From Cercis canadensis (lineage: Eukaryota; Streptophyta; Magnoliopsida; Fabales; Fabaceae), in assembly GCA_003255065.1 (NCBI GenBank), contig QAOA01003578.1, forward strand, positions 681,006 to 745,005: DNA of 64,000 bases, written 5' to 3'. The notes under the pieces are model-generated. The model was not told the origin of the DNA and made no database searches. It saw only the letters and a program-made list of their open reading frames with translations. Of this stretch, positions 26,235-40,354 are shown piece by piece. A program made the position numbers and the translations under genes. Position 1 is the first letter of the stretch. Every line of letters begins with the position of its first letter.

Positions 26235-27768
26235 GTCCCCTTGGATGTAATCAAAGAGGTTCAATATGAAGACATAATTACCTGCACAATGGTCAAGAGT
26301 CACTCAAAAGACTATCATTGTAAGCCCAGCAAGTGCTACAGGTTCAATACTCATCCACATTATGCTTGTTAAAGCCAATAGCCAAAAGACAAAAATGATG
26401 CTTGGTTCAGGCACTAACAATGGAAATGGGTTCGAACTCTTGCCCTTTTTCAGACGTGAAATATTAACCTTGTACATTGAGCTGCCACCCAGTGACATTC
26501 TCTAAAATCTTTTAAGAGTCATGATACTCTCATACCATTTTTATATTATATACTTATACTTGCATAGTTGTATAATGCATATTTAATAAAAAATTTACAA
26601 CTTCACTTAAAAGTATTTTTTTTCCTGTCAGATTACACATCCTAAGCAAAATGTCAAAACGGTGTAAGAGAAATTTGTAAAAGTATCATTTGCTAAGCTT
26701 TAATATCATACAACTTTAGTATTGTGGCTTGATTAATTGCTATATATTTATACCATACTTTAGACATGGGAGCTTCCATCTTGTGGGTTTAAATTTCGAG
26801 TGTGTCAAAATATCTCACTCCCCATATGATATATATAACTAAGAAAATGAATAACTCTAGAGAATATATACTTTTAAATTAAATATTGATATATAATATC
26901 ATTATCAATTGTTTTTTATCCTTTTTACTTCTTCTCCAACCAGGAAAACAGCAACTATGAAATTTTAAAAAATAAGAGTGTGAGGGAGGTAAGAATACAT
27001 TCTATATATTTGGTTATATAGAATACATTTTTCACTCTTCTGTTTCTCTTTTATTTTATATAAATATTTTCAAATAATAAATTTAATAAAAACTCAACTA
27101 AATACATTTTCAAGAGATGAGTTGATGGCCTCTGGAAAAGTTGAATACCTGCATCCCCAGTTGACACCGATATCTATTATTGTCTTATCAAATAAATTAA
27201 GCAATTCTATGCCTCACGTTCGTGTTATAGCTAATGCCACGCATGTGTGTTTCCCAACTTGTTAATAGACACCATCATAATCAAACTTCCCTTCTCACCA
27301 CACATTAAAAAAAAAAAAAAAAAAAAAAAAAAANGACAACATCATATTGTTTTGTTAGCTTCTTAAATTGATATTATTTATTAATACATATGACAATGAT
27401 TAATTTCTCACACAAACTTTAAAAAAAAAAATATTACAAGTTCTTGACCTTGGTGGGTTCCACTCTAATACCTCCAAAACTGAAAACCTAGGTTGTCTTT
27501 ACTTTATTTATAAATTATTTAATCTAATCCCTTGCTCTAAACTTGTTTAAATTAAGTATAATTCATGTTTGTACGTATTAAGTTCACTTGTGTTTTTTTA
27601 ACCAGCATGTACAACTTATTAATGTAATCAAGGTGCCTTGCGGTGGCTGCGTGGAGAGCCAAATGGAGTATTAGCAAAGCAAGATTTGTTTATTAATTAA
27701 AATAACTCTTTTTAATTAAGCTGTCCAAGTTTATGTTAAATTAATTATTTGAGGATTAGTTAGCCTTA
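26235..27768. other. Intergenic, AT-rich
   Basis: No gene supported. At about 26380-26510 on the minus strand there is a tRNA-promoter-like pair, with gagttcgaaccc fitting a pol III B-box, which may be an old tRNA-derived SINE; no tail or duplication backs it. An oligo-A run ends in a single N at 27334. Confidence 0.4.
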
Positions 27769-28211
27769 GGCCCTGTTTGGATAGCATAACTTAGAGTTTA
27801 TTAGAGCTTCTCTACTGGTATAAGTGCTTTTATATAAGAAAAATGGTGTGTTTGGATCAGTTTATATAAGTAGCTTACTAACTCCTAAAAATCTATTTTT
27901 AGTTTATTTTATGAAGCCATTTTTTTAGGCTTCTTAGAAAAGCCTCATGCCAAAGTTGATTTCTTTCATGATCGGCAAGCTGTTTTTGAAAGTTATGAGA
28001 CAATTATATCCCCATTAATATTAGAAATTCGGTAAAAATCTAACATTTCATCTCTTACCTTTAAAACCCAACATTTAATAAAAGCGTTTTTTAAATATGT
28101 ATCCAAACACTAAATAACTTAATTTAAAAGGAGTTTATGATATAAAAGCTTATCACAAAATTAGGCCTTCTTATGTAAATACTTAAATAAGTTGTTTATC
28201 CAAACGGGACC
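27769..28211. mobile_element. Tourist-like (PIF/Harbinger) MITE
   Basis: 443 bp flanked by TTA on both sides (27766-27768 and 28212-28214), the target site of PIF/Harbinger elements. The left end is GGCCCTGTTTGGATA. The right end, reverse-complemented, is GGTCCCGTTTGGATA, so 13 of 15 positions match. The GGCCCTGTTTGG terminus is a widespread plant Tourist-type signature. No coding capacity. Confidence 0.85.
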
Positions 28212-29520
28212 TTAATCTTATTTAGGGGCTTTTTCATTTTGTTCTTAATGAAAGTGTGATCTCAACTCTGTGACTCGTGCCTTAGCAGTAGTAGTAGTTG
28301 GTAGGAGCCAGGTTAGTCAACGTGTGTCTAAAAGGAGTCTTGGCCAGCCATGAGATATGGAGATGATCACCATCATGGATAAGTTATATTAACCAGCTTT
28401 CAACCATAGTCGATTACCCCTTTGAAACTTGAATTGTATAATATTATCAAGCAACCACTTATCTTAAAATTCAAGAATTTTGTTGTCTCTCTAAAATAAA
28501 AATACAAATTTAGTTATGTTTAAAAATAAATTTCTTTTTTTTACTCAAATCACTCTCAATTTCACTTGATCAAAAGGTATTTATGGTATTCTCAACAGGA
28601 CACCCTAATCGTTGAGTATTTAATATTTTATAGTAGAAGTATTAAATTTAAATTTCATTAACAATGAGGTAAAATTTTAAGAGAGAATAAATTAATCATT
28701 GTTATGTAGCTAATACCTTATAACTCCTTAGTTTTTGAGTTCCACAGAATCATGTATAAGAAAAAAAAAAAAAAAGGNNNNNNNAAAAAAAAAAAAAAAG
28801 GATTTTCCACCTTACAATTCATGAAAAGTTTAATTTTTGATGAATGTGAAATAGAATGGAAGAGATCCCCCAATCTCTGTTTTTCTTGGTATTTTGTGCG
28901 GCCATTTTTGCTATATTCCTTCATATTGTCATAAATTCAAACACGACATTGATGTTCAAACGTCTTTTCTTAACTGGGACCAATGATACTAGAGTTATTT
29001 AGGATCGAATCTGTCAAATGGTGGGGATCACAACATAGGAAAATCAAAGTGATGATGCAAAATGCATGTAACTTTTCTGCTATGAATCAAACATATCAAA
29101 GATTGTGAGTCAAAAACTGCCTTGTAATGGAAAAGAAAATGGTCTTTATCATAATAGGCTACTTAATTAATTGCACCTTTTTTTTTCCCATCTAAACAGC
29201 AAGTAGCTAATTTGGTCGGTACATAGAAACAATTTGCTGCCATATCAAATTTGGTACCCGTCATTCCACCATCTATATACCATTTCTTGATTTAGAACGA
29301 CCAACTGCTAACCTAACAACCTATAACTCTTCCAAAAGGGTCAATGTGTTAAACAGAAAAAAAAAATTTCAAATCTTTATTCTTATAATTCTTTGTTAGA
29401 CACATACTAATTTTTAAAAAGTTGCAATTGTTTAGCCAGTGAATTTAAATTGTTTTATCCTTTTCGTTCCCCCATTTTTATTCATCAAATATAATTAATT
29501 AAGATACACACACATATATA
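28212..29520. other. Intergenic with a 7-N gap in an A-rich run
   Basis: N run at 28778-28784 within oligo-A. No gene or transposon end was recognised. Confidence 0.55.
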
Positions 29521-29638
29521 TATTAGATATAAAATTATTTACGGACCTTCACTTAAAAATTTAAGTCATATCAAGAACCGATTCAACTTAAAAATTTAAG
29601 TTGTGACATGAATGCCATAAATAATTTTATATATAACA
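29521..29638. repeat. 118-bp palindromic LTR-like relic
   Basis: The left end reads tattagatataaaattatt. The reverse complement of the right end reads tgttatatataaaattatt. Inside, the motif acttaaaaatttaagt occurs twice. These ends match the LTR start (tgttagatataaaatcatt) of the miniature LTR elements at 30.5 and 55.4 kb. It is probably a solo-LTR-derived or inverted relic of that family; it is broken and has no coding part. Confidence 0.5.
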
Positions 29639-30522
29639 ATATATACACCATTCATTAGCTTATGGGGTACATTGCACACTAAATAAAACAAAAAAAAAAC
29701 CTTATATTTATATAAATAGCATCTTCATTTTCCTGTTTTCGGGTTGAATAAGCCTAATTTGGCATCATGGATGCAGCCCCATTTGAGTCACATTCTAACT
29801 AAAGTATAGGGGAAAAGTTATCTCTAGCTGCCGCTGTCACTTTCAAACCCTAATTAAGTTCTCTCTTATTAGATTGGTGCAAACGTTGACTAGTTATTTG
29901 TTTACAGATTTATATTTGATTAATTATTGATCATCTTCCTGCAGTTTGCATACCTAATATGATGATAACCTATATCAACATCATTATCTTAAGTACGTAA
30001 AAAATCATGGTTATCCTCTCAAGTGTCAAATAATATAATATTAAGAGGAATCATTAATTAATGGGCATGACAAGAAGATTAAGACCCAACAAGCTCTACT
30101 AACCAGATATTTGGAGATGGCTAGAGTGATCAATTAGTAATTAGTACACTTAATATGCTGCCAAGAAGAAGCATACAATTAATTAGTTAAACAAGTTGCA
30201 GCTTCTCAAGTTTATGTTGGCGGATAAAGTAATTCACGGAGGGAAGGACAATGAATTAACATTTTCTTAAGAGAACTCATTTTTTTTGTAACTCTGAAGA
30301 GACTAAACCACTTTTTTTTACGCTAATATATGTAATTAACAATATCCTATTTGTTACCTAATTTAAACAAGAATATCCTGATTGGAAAACATCAATTGCA
30401 TCTATAAGTAAGTATTTTTTTCGTTTGTACCCGGAAGCTACAAAATAAGTGACTTGTCTTTGTCCATGATCTCACCTCGTTCCATTGGCTAAATCCAGTT
30501 AGATAGAATGTACAATTATTAG

Positions 30523-30751
30523 TATTAGATACAAAACTATTCTTGGACTTTCACCTAACAGTTTAAGCTTTTAGGTTGAATTAGTTTTTGACATGATATT
30601 AGAGTTTTTTTGACCAATCGATCAGGAGATCGAATCCTTCTGTTCTCACTTTCTCAATTAAATTGAAATTTCAGCACATGCATATGGGGGGCGTGTTAGA
30701 TATAAAATCATTCATGAACTTTCATCTAATGAGTTGAATCGATTCTTAACA
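30523..30751 (+). mobile_element. Miniature LTR retroelement (TRIM/SMART type), fossil
   Basis: 229 bp. The 5' LTR (30523-30593) begins tattagatacaaaactatt and ends ttttgaca. It is followed by tgatattagag, close to the tRNA-iMet primer-binding site. A short non-coding interior follows, then a purine tract (ggggggcg) and the 3' LTR (30694-30751), which begins tgttagatataaaatcatt and ends cttaaca. Flanks attag and atcag fit a slightly decayed 5-bp target duplication. No gag or pol; such elements move only with help from a full-length relative. The LTRs are clearly diverged, so it is old. Confidence 0.75.
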
Positions 30752-30756
30752 ATCAG

Positions 30757-33700
30757 TTTATTTCCATCTCTTGTCGTACCAAAAGAAAAAAAAAAACAGT
30801 TTAATGCATACAAACAAGTTTTGGTGGTAGACATATTTCTATTATTGCTGTTGTTGCTAGTACAGTCATGAACTTTCACTTGGATTTTAGGAAATAATCA
30901 ATACAGTTTAAGACCTGCATGACCCTGTTCCTGTATTTTTCTTTCATTTCTTTTAGGAGCCAGTGGAGTAAAATGAAACTATAGAGTAAATTTAGTTAAT
31001 CTTTGATTAACCACACTTATTATGGGATAACCAAAGTTTAAATATAATAACTAGTATTCAATAGTCCTCTGCCAATTCCACCTACCAGGTTTGTAACATT
31101 GGTATTTAATGTGTCACATTGAAGGTTTTATCAATTCTCACTAAGAGAAATTAGATAGAAGATTATTTTGATGGACAAAGTTATCTTTCAAAGACTAAAG
31201 TGACACTAAAATCTTTTAGGAACTAAACTGACTGTATTTGTGTCTTTCAGAAATAAAAAAGATTTTACTCTATTTTTTATGTCAATAAGATGTGTTTTAC
31301 CTTTTTTTTTTTTTAGTAAATATCACCACAAACCATCATTAATTTTCTCCCATTTCTCCCTTATATTTGGGGTAGTGATGTTTCTATGAAGGTTGCGTGC
31401 AATATTGGAAAGTGAAGAGAACGCAAAAAAATATTTCTAATAAGATACCTGAATAATTGAGTATTGAATTAAAAAAAATGTAGAAATCAGTAAAGATGAA
31501 GGTTATACATCTAATAGAGGTGTTAATTAGGAGAATATGTATAATAAAAAGGAGATAAATTAAAAGGTTAACCTTTTTTTTGTGGTGAAATAGTCATTTG
31601 ATATAATTATACTTTACTAGCAGGTTATAATCAAAGGCCCTATTAGAATGGGCGACCTAATATCTTTGTTATCGCTTTCATTAATTAGTACTATGATTTT
31701 CAAATTGATACGTTAAGGATAAAAGTATAATTTAGTTTATATACATCAAATTCGAACAACTCTTATAAATCAAATAATTTATGATCGAGTAATACTGAGA
31801 TCGTATTTAAAGCTTATAGATTCTATGTTCAAACCTAAAATCATAATTAAAGTATTAAAAAAAATTATTGTGATAAATAGCTTGATACAATTTATAGTGA
31901 CTAAGAAGTGATAGAGAAACCTCCTCAACAAATCCTAAACAAACTCTAAAGTTATTGTAAATAGTTCAAATACTGAAAAACTGTTACACAATAGAATTAA
32001 GGTTTCCTATTTTTGAATTGTTTTGAATTAGTTCCCTGTAATTATATATATATATATATATACACCACACATCAACAATATACAATTGATGCTTCATTTC
32101 ATTATCAATCCTTTACAAGAAGAAAAACAAAGAAACGCAGAAATGGATCATAGTAACATTTATAATCGTTTGGCTTGTCCTACTAAAACATTCTAATAAT
32201 CACCAATATTATAAAAAGTTATTAACAATCACTTTCTATCTAGGACAGTCGGTTTAGGGTGGGTCGTGCAATATTTACTTTTTGATTATAACACTAAAAG
32301 ATAGATTAATTAAATGCTTTGATTTACCCGAATCTAAAGTGGGTCTAGACATTGATTCATTCTTATGACGGATACTTTAAAAAAACAAAAAGAGGATGGA
32401 AAAAACCGTACATGCACAATGATTATTGGTAACTAGTAATTATCCTTATTTTAGAAAATGATATCCATTCAATTATATATTTTTTCATATTTGAAAATAG
32501 AGAATGTTAAATAAATAGAATCTTTTATTTGGTAGACTACTATATGTTAGAATCAAAATTGACAGGAAGAAAATCAAATGATATTACTGGAATTTAGATA
32601 CATAGTACAAGTTCATAGTACAATTCTTGGAATATTGTGGAGTATAATATAATATCTCAATAGGAACACAATGTTGTGAATAAAATCTTTGTACTTTATT
32701 CTATAGATTGTCTATTGGGTCCAAAACAGAAAGCAATGTAAAACATTTTACATAGATTATTAATTGTGTTTCAGCTAAGCACGCGTGGCTTTGAGCTTGA
32801 CTATAATCATAGAAATAAACCCGCATTAGAATTTTACGTATTGATGTGGATAGCCTACCATCAAATTCTAACTTCTCAAAAATCATTTCAAAGCTAAAGA
32901 TTGCCTACAATCATTAGTGCAACTGTGCAAGATTATTTCATTGAAAGATACATCAACTAGCTATATACCTGCCTTTTTCCTTCTAAAAGTTTCAAAAATT
33001 ATACAACTATGACTCATCGCTTTTTAGTTAATCCACCATGCACAACTTTTTATCACCACCAATCTTTCACTAATTAAGTGCAGGGCAATTAAACAATCAA
33101 ATCACTTCCATTAGGATTAGCATTTCAGGTCAAGTCACTAACACATCAAGATTAGAGATAATTAACATTAAATCTTAGACATAGAGGTTTCAACCTAGAC
33201 CTTCCTAAAATTTGTATCATTAATTAGTCGTGACTATCTACATTAGAAAATGAGTAGAGATAACAAGGTTTCCCTTTAGAAAAAGTAGTGGATAATCTCG
33301 ATAAAGTATCACAAAATCCATGTTTCGAAATTTTTATGCAACGGGAGCCTTAGCCAAAACATGCTAAAGGAAATGAAGTTGTATTATTCTTCCCTGCCGT
33401 CCCAATCATTTTCCTCTCGATTCCTTCCCCCACTCCCTTCTTTTTCTCATGCCTTCGTACATAATAGTATGAACAAAACCACGTGTACCCAAATATTCAA
33501 ACCAAGTAATCATTTCAATGTTGATTATCTTTCAACTTCCACATGCTGACCATATAACCTTCTCGCTTCAAAATCTACCAACACGGTACTTTTTGCACAC
33601 CATTGAACAAGAAATTGATGAGTTTTATTATTAGCATACTTCTTTCTTATTCATACTACTTTTTATTTTGCACGTTTTGTAATACTAAGGTTATCTAAAC

Positions 33701-36700
33701 TTATCTAAACTTTACAAGACATTATTAAAACTTTAATCTAATAATTTAGATTAAGTGTACATGCTTTGAGTACATCTAAGGTCAGCAATTAGAGATTCTG
33801 AAATATGCTCAATCTAACATGACTTACATTGATCCTTCTTCGTTTCTACATGTATCTTTAACGCTAATCATTGACTAAGATTTATCCTTTTGGACTTTGA
33901 AGACCACAAAAGTGAAGAAATAAACAATCTGTACCTTATTCCCATCATTGCTTGCAATATCTCTTCTAAACATAAACAACTCGCTGATTTGAAAACTTGA
34001 TAACTTAGCCTAATATGAACAAACTTGCAGATTAAAGGGTGCTCGTCCTTTTCCTTGAATTATTAATCCTTGCAGTCCATCAAACGTCTAGGTTTATGAA
34101 GAGAGTCGTACGTGTGTATGAGAGCAAAAGATACTCTCATTCTTTCATTCTTGCCCCACAAAGATCTCGTTATAATAAGCATGGCCCTCTAAGACAATGT
34201 ACAAATTATTTCCTTCTCTGCATTATATTAAGGGCCCCAAGGAAGAAAAAAGAACCCTAGTCAATCTGATATTGATCACCCAGTTACTATGTTTTTTCTA
34301 TCGGCCAATAACAAGTGTTCAAGGTATCTATAATTTTTGTCATGTCTTTCACTTCAATGGGCGGTTTACATGTCCAATCTATAACAAACTTTTCTCTTTC
34401 TACTGTCTAGAAGAGCTTTTTGGTTTCCCTAAACTAAATACCAAAGATAGGCTATTGAATCGGTCATTCTACATCCCTATTCCTAAATTGGGGTTGATTT
34501 GATTTGATTTAGTTTTCTTATACACTGTTATACGTACACAGTTAATGTAATTTGAGTTAAACTGAATTTAAATGCGACGTAAAATTTAAATTGTGTTAAC
34601 TATACTTTTGTAACATAACGTGAATCTAAACAAAATATATATAAAAAAAGTTAAATTAGTCAAATTACCCCGAGTTAAGGTAAAATAGCAAAACCAACTC
34701 TGGTATAGCTCTAGAACAATTTATTATGGAAACTAAACAATGGCTAAGGTAGTATTAAACCCCAAAATTCTGTTTCTACATCATTATAGGGGGTTTCACC
34801 GTTTCAGCAAAATGAAGAGCAAGGAGTGACAAATTTGCAGGGTGGTGAGAAAGTTTTGGTTTCAGACTTCGTGGGATTCAAGGAAAACTTTTCATAGATT
34901 CTCCAATCGTCTTGTATAACTCACATCACATAAACTAATGATTATCGTGGCAATTGGATTAGACTTGGTAGAAGTATTAAGTTTTATTATAAGGAAGTAC
35001 CATCCTTACATTATAAACATGCAGAGGTTGGCCTAATAGGTTATAGCCTAGGACATGGTCCGAGGCTCCAAGCATGTAAATTAAACAAGTTAGAAACAAT
35101 TACTATATATCAGTGCGACATATATATTTATAGTACTATATATATATATATATATAATAGGGGAAGAATTTATGAATCCATGTGGGGGAGAGCCATGCAC
35201 GCCCAGTGTCAGTGGCCGCAAGGGGCAAGGCAAGGCATGCTTAAAGAAGCAGTCAAGCAGCACCTTGAAGACTGAAGACTTAACTCTTGCAACCAATGAA
35301 GAATGAGATGAATGTCGCAAAGCCCACGCCTATGTGCCTTTCTCACAAGCGACCAATGTGGACCATGTCCCATAGTCTCTCTCTGCTGTTTAGAGGCAAG
35401 GCGTCATGGCCTAGCCTCTTGGGGGAGCATGCATTATTCAAGTTTCACAACATTGCAGCCTTCAATTACAACCTCTATGTTCTCTGTCTTATGTTGTCCT
35501 CAACCTAGCTACCTCCCTCTTGCCCAATATTTATGTTTTAATTGTGTTTTACAGACATGGGAATTAATTAAATTTCCTTGTTCTTTTCTTATTGTTTACG
35601 TCAGATAACCTTTGATTCCAACAGTTAAGTAACTGTCAAGGTTCCTAAGGCCACAAGATTGCCAAAATGAAATGAGTAATAAATTTGGAGAGCAAAACAT
35701 ATATGAAAAGAATACTTGTACCCCACGTTTATGAAGCGATAAGAAAACACGCTAATTATTCTAAACAATCTCATTAACTTAATATAACTAATTAATTCTC
35801 CTGTCTATTCAAGTTGTACTGATAACTTCCCAACTTGTTGTCAAAACAATAAAAAAATGACTTCCTTACTTGTATTGAACGGAGAAGACAGGAATTATGC
35901 CTTGATATATATATATATATATATATATATAACTTTTAATTCAAACATAAAACTCGTAAATATTGTGAATGACTTCAGTATCATTCTATTACTACGGTTT
36001 GATATAGTATTTTTTTTTTTAATAATTGAGAATGAGCTATTCCAAATTTTATATCCAAACAATGCCAAACTCCATAGTCCCTCACCAGAAAAAAAAAATG
36101 AAGTATTTAAGTTATTACTCCTAATTAGATGTCTCATTCATAGGAAAAGTTTTTCTGTACACTTTAGAATGAAAATGGGTATCACTAGCACATGATTTTG
36201 AATAGAATAGAATCTAATGGTATATTAGTAAATCCGGATCTACCTATATGGGCCCCAAAAAAAGTTCTTTGGTTCAAGATAACTACCGTTGGCAGTTATA
36301 GGACATTTTAGAAAATATTAAAATGGCGTCCAACTTCCACTTTCCTATCTACGTGCCAACAAAACTTGCTTGCCCTATCATTTTCTTATTGCTTCTCTTA
36401 TTTTCAAACGGATATAAGGGGGAAAATCATTTTTACCAAAAAACGGAAAAAAAAAAAGAGTCCATTACCGTTTCTTTCAAAGAATTAAATTTATTTTTAC
36501 TATTAGAATAAGATAATTCTCTAACCGAGAGTAATAGGAGAAAAAAAAATTGAACCTATAATTTCAAGTTTTTAACTATCTTATAAAAAATTATCTGAAC
36601 CAATTGTATTGTGTTTTATTATTTTATTTTTTAGGTGAGATTGTATTGTGTTTTATATTTACTTCACATTTGATACCTACAAATATATTTATCACATAAT

Positions 36701-36832
36701 ATAATTACTTTAGCTGTTGTTTAAGTGATTTTCCAAAGGTTACATTTTTTATTTCGTCTCCGCTCCCTCAACTTTTTTTTATTCACATAAAAAAAATTAG
36801 CTTTATGCATTAGTTACTAAGGTTTAATAATT
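30757..36832. other. Intergenic with SSRs and old SINE-like scraps
   Basis: No gene supported. (TA)n microsatellites lie at about 32043-32061, 35136-35156 and 35905-35931. The GC-richer block 35150-35560 has overlapping open frames but no family resemblance, so it could be a non-coding transcript or nothing. A diverged SINE-like copy lies at 31771-31864 (listed separately). Confidence 0.5.
31771..31864 (+). repeat. Old SINE-like repeat, copy 1 of 3
   Basis: Starts caaataatttatgatcgagt, contains gttcaaacct (pol III B-box-like) at about 31828 and ends in an A run. It aligns along its length with 47030-47122 and 58843-58935, all in the same relative layout, which supports a shared short tRNA-derived element. 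Confidence 0.45.
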
Positions 36833-36849
36833 TATATATACCACGTTTT

Positions 36850-37029
36850 TTTTTTTTTGTTTTTCACCGGTGTCCAAGCTTCATCCGACTAATCCGGTTT
36901 CAAGTCGAAAAGGACCATAAGGGCGACAAAGCTCTCTCAACAGACGCAACTTCATACCCAAAGGCTTGAACCCGAGACCCTTGGTTAAGCTAGAACACCC
37001 TCTTACCAGATGATCTACACATTTATTTG
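36850..37029 (-). mobile_element. tRNA-derived SINE with 17-bp target-site duplication
   Basis: On the minus strand the head carries an A-box-like tagatcatctggtaagag and a B-box-like gggttcaagcc, the internal pol III promoter of tRNA-derived SINEs. The 3' end is an A-rich tail (poly-T at about 36846-36858 on the given strand). The same 17 bp, tatatataccacgtttt, lies on both sides (36833-36849 and 37030-37046). A long direct repeat plus a poly-A tail is the mark of LINE-assisted insertion. The perfect duplication suggests it is fairly young. Confidence 0.88.
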
Positions 37030-37046
37030 TATATATACCACGTTTT

Positions 37047-37515
37047 AACAATTGTTTTTTAGATGATTATAATTTTTTAGAATGTATTTATAGTTTTATG
37101 ACAATTTGGAGTTTGTTATCATCCGCTAATTTATTGACAATATATATGATTAAGTGCTGCTAGTATTTGATTTTTTATTTTCATATGATTAAGGGATATA
37201 TGATGGTCGGCTCAAAGATTCTGAAATCATGTGGTATATATATAAATTCTAAAAGCACTTTTTGAAAAATGTAGCTCTTGAAAAGTCCCATTCATATCCG
37301 AGGATGTCAAATCCCTTGGAATTGATTAAGTTGGAAGAATTTCAAGACTATATATCTTATCTTTGACCATTACTAACTTTTCTATATATATGAGATAAGA
37401 TTTTACTTGTAATACTTGTAGTGAGTCATAAAGAAAAAGCTCTTCTAATTTTCACACACTGTTTAGTGTTTAGTGGGATGTCAATAATTGCTATAGAATT
37501 ATTTTTAAGAAATAT
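37047..37515. other. Intergenic, no feature seen
   Basis: AT-rich sequence without recognisable signals. Confidence 0.5.
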
Positions 37516-37890
37516 TGACAACTTGTTTGGGACACAGAATACAGATTATGAAATCAGAATGGAAATAGAAATGGTATTGGAATGGGCTGGAATTTAATAA
37601 TCATTTTCATTCTATAGTTTGGTGGTTTTATGAAATAACATAGAATGGAATTAAAATACTTTATAAAATACATAAATATCTTTCATTTTGTAAAACTAAT
37701 GAGGATATGTTAGAAAAAAATATATATTAATTATATGAAATGGAGCATGAAATAAGCAATCCCATCTCTTAAGGTAGGAATAAAATGGAATCACCATCCT
37801 ATGCCTTTTTTTGGCTATCAAACATTGGAATCCTCATTCCATATAATAGAGCATAGAATGAAATCACCATTCCATGTACCAAATGAGCAC
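37516..37890. mobile_element. Probable degenerate MITE
   Basis: The left end region acttgtttgggacacagaat pairs with the reverse complement of the right end, gctcatttggtacatggaat. Both arms carry repeated 'gaatgg..atttcattc'-like words. Ends of the form 'TTGTTTGGTAC' are common in plant MITEs. The target-site duplication is not clear and the arms have decayed, so limits are approximate. Confidence 0.5.
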
Positions 37891-40140
37891 TAAGTATAAA
37901 GACATTGAGCTTGTAGGAAAAAAAAAGGGGGGGCTTTGACGATACGAAATAAAATATTACTTATTATTTTTGTGAAAAGACCAAAATACTCTAATAATGT
38001 ATTACTCAACTCTCACAATTTACTTATTCTCTCATAATTTTTCACAAGCCTCTCTCCATAGCTCACCTCAACCCCTCTCTTACTTTTACTAGACTAACTT
38101 GAGCATCATAGGTGACACTGGAACTCAAGCCGTGGTCTCCTTTAACTGTCGTTGCCTCTTTGTAGGTCACCAGAAAGCTTATCCAAACATTATAATTTAT
38201 AACTTTAAATTATAACTTTATTTGGTGTACAGAATATCCATGTGTTCATCAAGTTGATAATTTAATTTTCTTATTTAATAAATACATTAATTTTGTTAAA
38301 GGTTAACTTTTTGTCATACATTAATAAAATTTGTAAACATTCACCTAAAAAAAGTTACTATAAACACGACAATGAAACGTGTGATTTTTTGTTGCAAAAA
38401 GTCTTATATGTTAATTGCACATAAGCTTTTTACATCATAAGTATGACATAAAAGCTATGTCATACATGTCAAGAAAAATCACCGCGAAAATCACGAGAAT
38501 AAATTTGAATTGGGTCAAACTTAAAATTTCTACTTTGACAAAAGTAAAATTACTATCCCACATGTATATATTCATTGTGTGCATCACATTCTTAATGGTC
38601 AGGTACCATAATTTGCTCTCACCTAACGCTAAATATGATCCATCGTTGTCACTTGTCAGTGCACATGAAATTAACTATTAGAGAGTCACTCCACTATCAT
38701 TACAAATCTTTATAAACTACCACAAATTGAATCTTGATCACTATTTTTCAAATATAATTGCAAAATGTCGTAATCAAACCTCTTAAGTGGGTATTCAAAA
38801 TCAAATTCATTTTCAAAATGTTATTTGCCAAGTGAAATTGACTGTAGATCGAGAAGAAACCCAGGTAAAGTTAAAGCAGGATTTGGTAGTTATTTATATA
38901 ACTACCTACTCAAATATTCGATTTCCAACCTCACAAGTGCCACCTAGTTATCAACACGTCAAAGCCCTAGTAATTTTGAGCAAAAAAAATAAAATAAAAA
39001 TTAAAGATCAAATATGGGCAATGGTGAATGATGGGTTTGTCTTGCTTTCATCTTCGTTACTTCATAATTATGAGACTATCAAAATTATTTTAAAATTTAG
39101 TAATTTAATGTCTCAATACATTGCATTGTCATGGATTTAGATTCGGTCATATAACTTTAATTATGTTACTTAGATCTGAGTCATATTGTCATTAATTTTC
39201 AATAACAATTGAAGGTATTTTGAACTTTTCAAAATTATCTTAATTTTTTTTTTTGTTTTGGTTTTTGCACTAAAAAAAATAGAATCAATATGATAGATTT
39301 TACAATTGACTTGCATTTAAAATTATTTGAATTAATTTTGAAAACGTTATGTAAATTCCATGTCATTACATTCAGTACCCAATTATTCGTAGTGCATGAT
39401 CAAAATATTGTCACATCACCACATGATGGAGAAGGAACCATTATTACTTAGATTGAACGTTGCGAGTTCATTGAATATTAGACGAGGTTGTTTAGGGAAA
39501 AAAAAATCATACAAGTTTATAAACTCATGTGGCTTTATTCCTATATGTTACAAAACTATTCATAATCCTATTAAAAAAAAATATTCATGATTAAAGGATT
39601 GAAGTGACTATTGATGGTGATTACGGTCAAGTGCTCTGCAAAAGAGTAGTTGATTCTGGGGAAGATTCTTCTACTCAATAATTGGGTAATAGTGTTAATC
39701 ACTAATAGTTAACCTTAATTATCGTATATTTTCCCCCTTTTTTCACAAAGTTTAAGGTATAACGGTAATTATATATTTCCTTTTGCATTCAACTCAATGC
39801 CTTCCCTACCTTCTTACACCTTGCAGCCTGCTGTCATAGACATGAGAAAGATCTAATTCAATTTTATTGGTAAAAGCATGCATTATTAATTTATTAGTTT
39901 AAAATTTTAAAGAAGTAATGTTAGTTATATAATTCCGAAGAGCATGACAAACTATTACGCGTAGTTTAGTAACGAGAGTTTGAAAAATTAACAAAAAAAA
40001 GTTTGAATTCAAATCTTTATACCATCATGTGTATATATAAGCTTGCACAACTTTACAAAAGTAAGTTTATGAGTTTTAAAAGAATATTTTATATTAGCTA
40101 CTAAACTCATATTTAGTCATTTATATATAATTACCAATGA
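37891..40140. other. Intergenic, no gene supported
   Basis: AT-rich. A 117-codon open frame at 38787-39140 (plus) has no recognisable domain and no splice or promoter context, so I treat it as chance. A short hairpin (tatgacataaaagctatgtcata) lies near 38440-38465. Confidence 0.45.
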
Positions 40141-40303
40141 AGGTTAGCCTGAGTGAAAGGGGCTCTAGTCGCTTAAACAAGTGGTCTCGAGTGTGAGCTC
40201 TTATGGATGCAGCAAACTTTTTTGGGAGAAGTCCCCGATTTGACGCCCGACAATACTTCGAAAGATTAGTCTTAAATAATGCCTGATGACACCTTAAAAA
40301 ACC

Positions 40304-40319
<16 letters not shown>
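40141..40319 (+). mobile_element. Probable SINE with A-tail
   Basis: The head aggttagcctgagtgaaag resembles an A-box region, and gtggtctcgagtgtgagctc carries a B-box-like word. The body ends in ccttaaaaaacc and a long A run at 40304-40319. No clear target-site duplication could be set because the 3' side runs into a (TA)n/poly-T tract and a single N at 40372. Confidence 0.5.

Positions 40320-40354
<35 letters not shown>

Noticed and set aside
35150-35560. GC-richer block that might be a miRNA or non-coding RNA gene
   Set aside because: I compared it by eye with common plant miRNAs and saw no match, and I could not draw a convincing precursor stem.
38787-39140. 117-codon open frame on the plus strand
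   Set aside because: Low-complexity composition, no domain and no gene context.
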